DNA of 7,680 nt from Bacteroidia bacterium (GTDB lineage: Bacteria; Bacteroidota; Bacteroidia; Flavobacteriales; Flavobacteriaceae): NCBI GenBank assembly GCA_030431085.1, contig JAUIJW010000109.1, positions 1 through 7,680 on the forward strand, written 5' to 3'. Below the pieces are notes generated by a model, which was given only the letters and a program-made list of their open reading frames with translations, was not told the DNA's origin and ran no database searches. Position numbers and translations under genes: made by a program. Positions 6,868-7,680 of the stretch are shown one piece after another (position 1 is the first letter of the stretch; each line of letters starts with the position of its first letter).

Positions 6868-7680
6868 ATGAGTATAGAATTTAGCAACATATCTTTTGAT
6901 TTACCAAAAAATCAATCCAATGTTATCAAGGTTATCGGCGTTGGTGGAGGAGGTAGTAATGCTGTTAATCATATGTTTTCAAAAGGCATTAAAGGCGTAG
7001 ATTTTGTCGTTTGTAATACAGATGCACAAGCACTTCAAAATAGCCCTGTGCCTTATAAAATTCAATTGGGTGCTTCGCTAACAGAAGGTTTAGGAGCCGG
7101 CGCTAACCCTGTTGTTGGAGAGCAATCTGCTATGGAAAGCATTGAGGATATCAAAAATATGCTTAGTACTAAAGCTAAAATGTTGTTTATTACTGTTGGT
7201 ATGGGTGGGGGAACTGGTACCGGAGCTGCGCCAATTATTGCTAAAATTGCCAAAGAATTAGATATTCTTACCGTGGGGATTGTTACCATTCCGTTTTCTT
7301 TTGAAGGAAAAATGAGAAATCAACAAGCTCAAATCGGTATAGAAAAATTACGTGAGAATGTAGATTCTTTAGTAGTTATTAATAATAATAAACTAAGAGA
7401 AGTTTATGGTAATCTAGGATTTAAATCTGGTTTTTCTAAGGCAGATGAAGTGTTGGCTACAGCGGCGACAGGAATCGCAGAAGTTATTACCCACCACTAT
7501 ACACAAAATATTGATTTACGCGATGCTAAAACAGTATTGTCTAATAGTGGCACAGCAATTATGGGGTCGGCTATTGCATCTGGCACTAATCGAGCTCAAA
7601 ATGCGATAACAAAAGCATTAGACTCTCCATTGTTGAATGATAATAAAATAGAAGGTGCTAAAAATGTGTTATTACTGATA
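6868..7680 (+). CDS. ftsZ: FtsZ, tubulin-like division GTPase, 5' part
   Basis: FtsZ assembles into the cytoplasmic Z ring and drives placement of septal wall synthesis. The frame starts at the ATG in AAGAGTTATG and runs open for 271 codons off the right edge. Translation gives a short leader (residues 1-18), then the nucleotide-binding GVGGGGSN (24-31), the tubulin signature GMGGGTGTG (111-119), and the T7 synergy loop NIDLRD (214-219), whose D216 and D219 match the catalytic aspartates of E. coli FtsZ. The end of the C-terminal subdomain, the linker and the terminal peptide that binds FtsA lie outside the window. The leader FDLPKNQSNVIKVIG is of the Bacteroidota type. The 28-base ftsA-ftsZ gap has no clear promoter or terminator. 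Confidence 0.97.
   Translation, partial: MSIEFSNISFDLPKNQSNVIKVIGVGGGGSNAVNHMFSKGIKGVDFVVCNTDAQALQNSPVPYKIQLGASLTEGLGAGANPVVGEQSAMESIEDIKNMLSTKAKMLFITVGMGGGTGTGAAPIIAKIAKELDILTVGIVTIPFSFEGKMRNQQAQIGIEKLRENVDSLVVINNNKLREVYGNLGFKSGFSKADEVLATAATGIAEVITHHYTQNIDLRDAKTVLSNSGTAIMGSAIASGTNRAQNAITKALDSPLLNDNKIEGAKNVLLLI

Noticed and set aside
7062..7289. Antisense open frame opposite ftsZ, and similar ones opposite ftsW and ftsA
   Set aside because: They lie wholly inside strongly conserved genes on the other strand and their products are low-complexity, without recognisable domains. They are shadows of the real genes.

Overview
This AT-rich window is a stretch of the dcw (division and cell wall) cluster, with every gene on the + strand and very tightly packed. 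The order is murE (3' part), mraY, murD (3' part only), ftsW, murG, ftsQ, ftsA, ftsZ (5' part). Several traits point to Bacteroidota, most likely a flavobacterium-like member. These are the gene order, a ~410-residue MraY with an enlarged segment between membrane helices, a short FtsQ ending in a conserved Y..IDLK...QVVC strand, a FtsZ with a short N-terminal leader ending in FDLPKNQSNVIKVIG, and A-rich leaders without Shine-Dalgarno sites. The genus cannot be fixed from the sequence alone.

Layout: 3-590 is the C-terminal ligase domain of MurE, with a DNPR motif that indicates meso-diaminopimelate addition. 603-1835 is a complete mraY. 1859-2407 is only the C-terminal ~40% of murD; the UDP-binding domain and the ATP-binding P-loop are absent, and the recognisable murD sequence abuts the mraY stop codon. 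2420-3619 is a complete ftsW, and murG (3603-4703) overlaps its end by 17 bases. In related clusters murC follows murG. Here there are only 90 noncoding bases (4704-4793), most of them occupied by a long imperfect hairpin, and then ftsQ (4794-5525), ftsA (5529-6839) and the first 271 codons of ftsZ (6868 to the window end).

Together the genes cover the end of cytoplasmic peptidoglycan precursor synthesis (MurE, and MurD if it were whole), the lipid steps (MraY makes lipid I, MurG lipid II), septal glycan polymerisation (FtsW) and the division machine (FtsQ, FtsA, FtsZ). The conspicuous anomaly is that the two ligases acting just before MurE are affected: MurC is absent and MurD is cut. All neighbouring genes look intact and keep their key residues. 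Either the functional copies lie elsewhere in the genome, or the early stem-peptide steps are done differently, or the assembly has collapsed at two places. The window alone cannot separate these. No RNA genes, CRISPR arrays, transposases or phage genes were seen.
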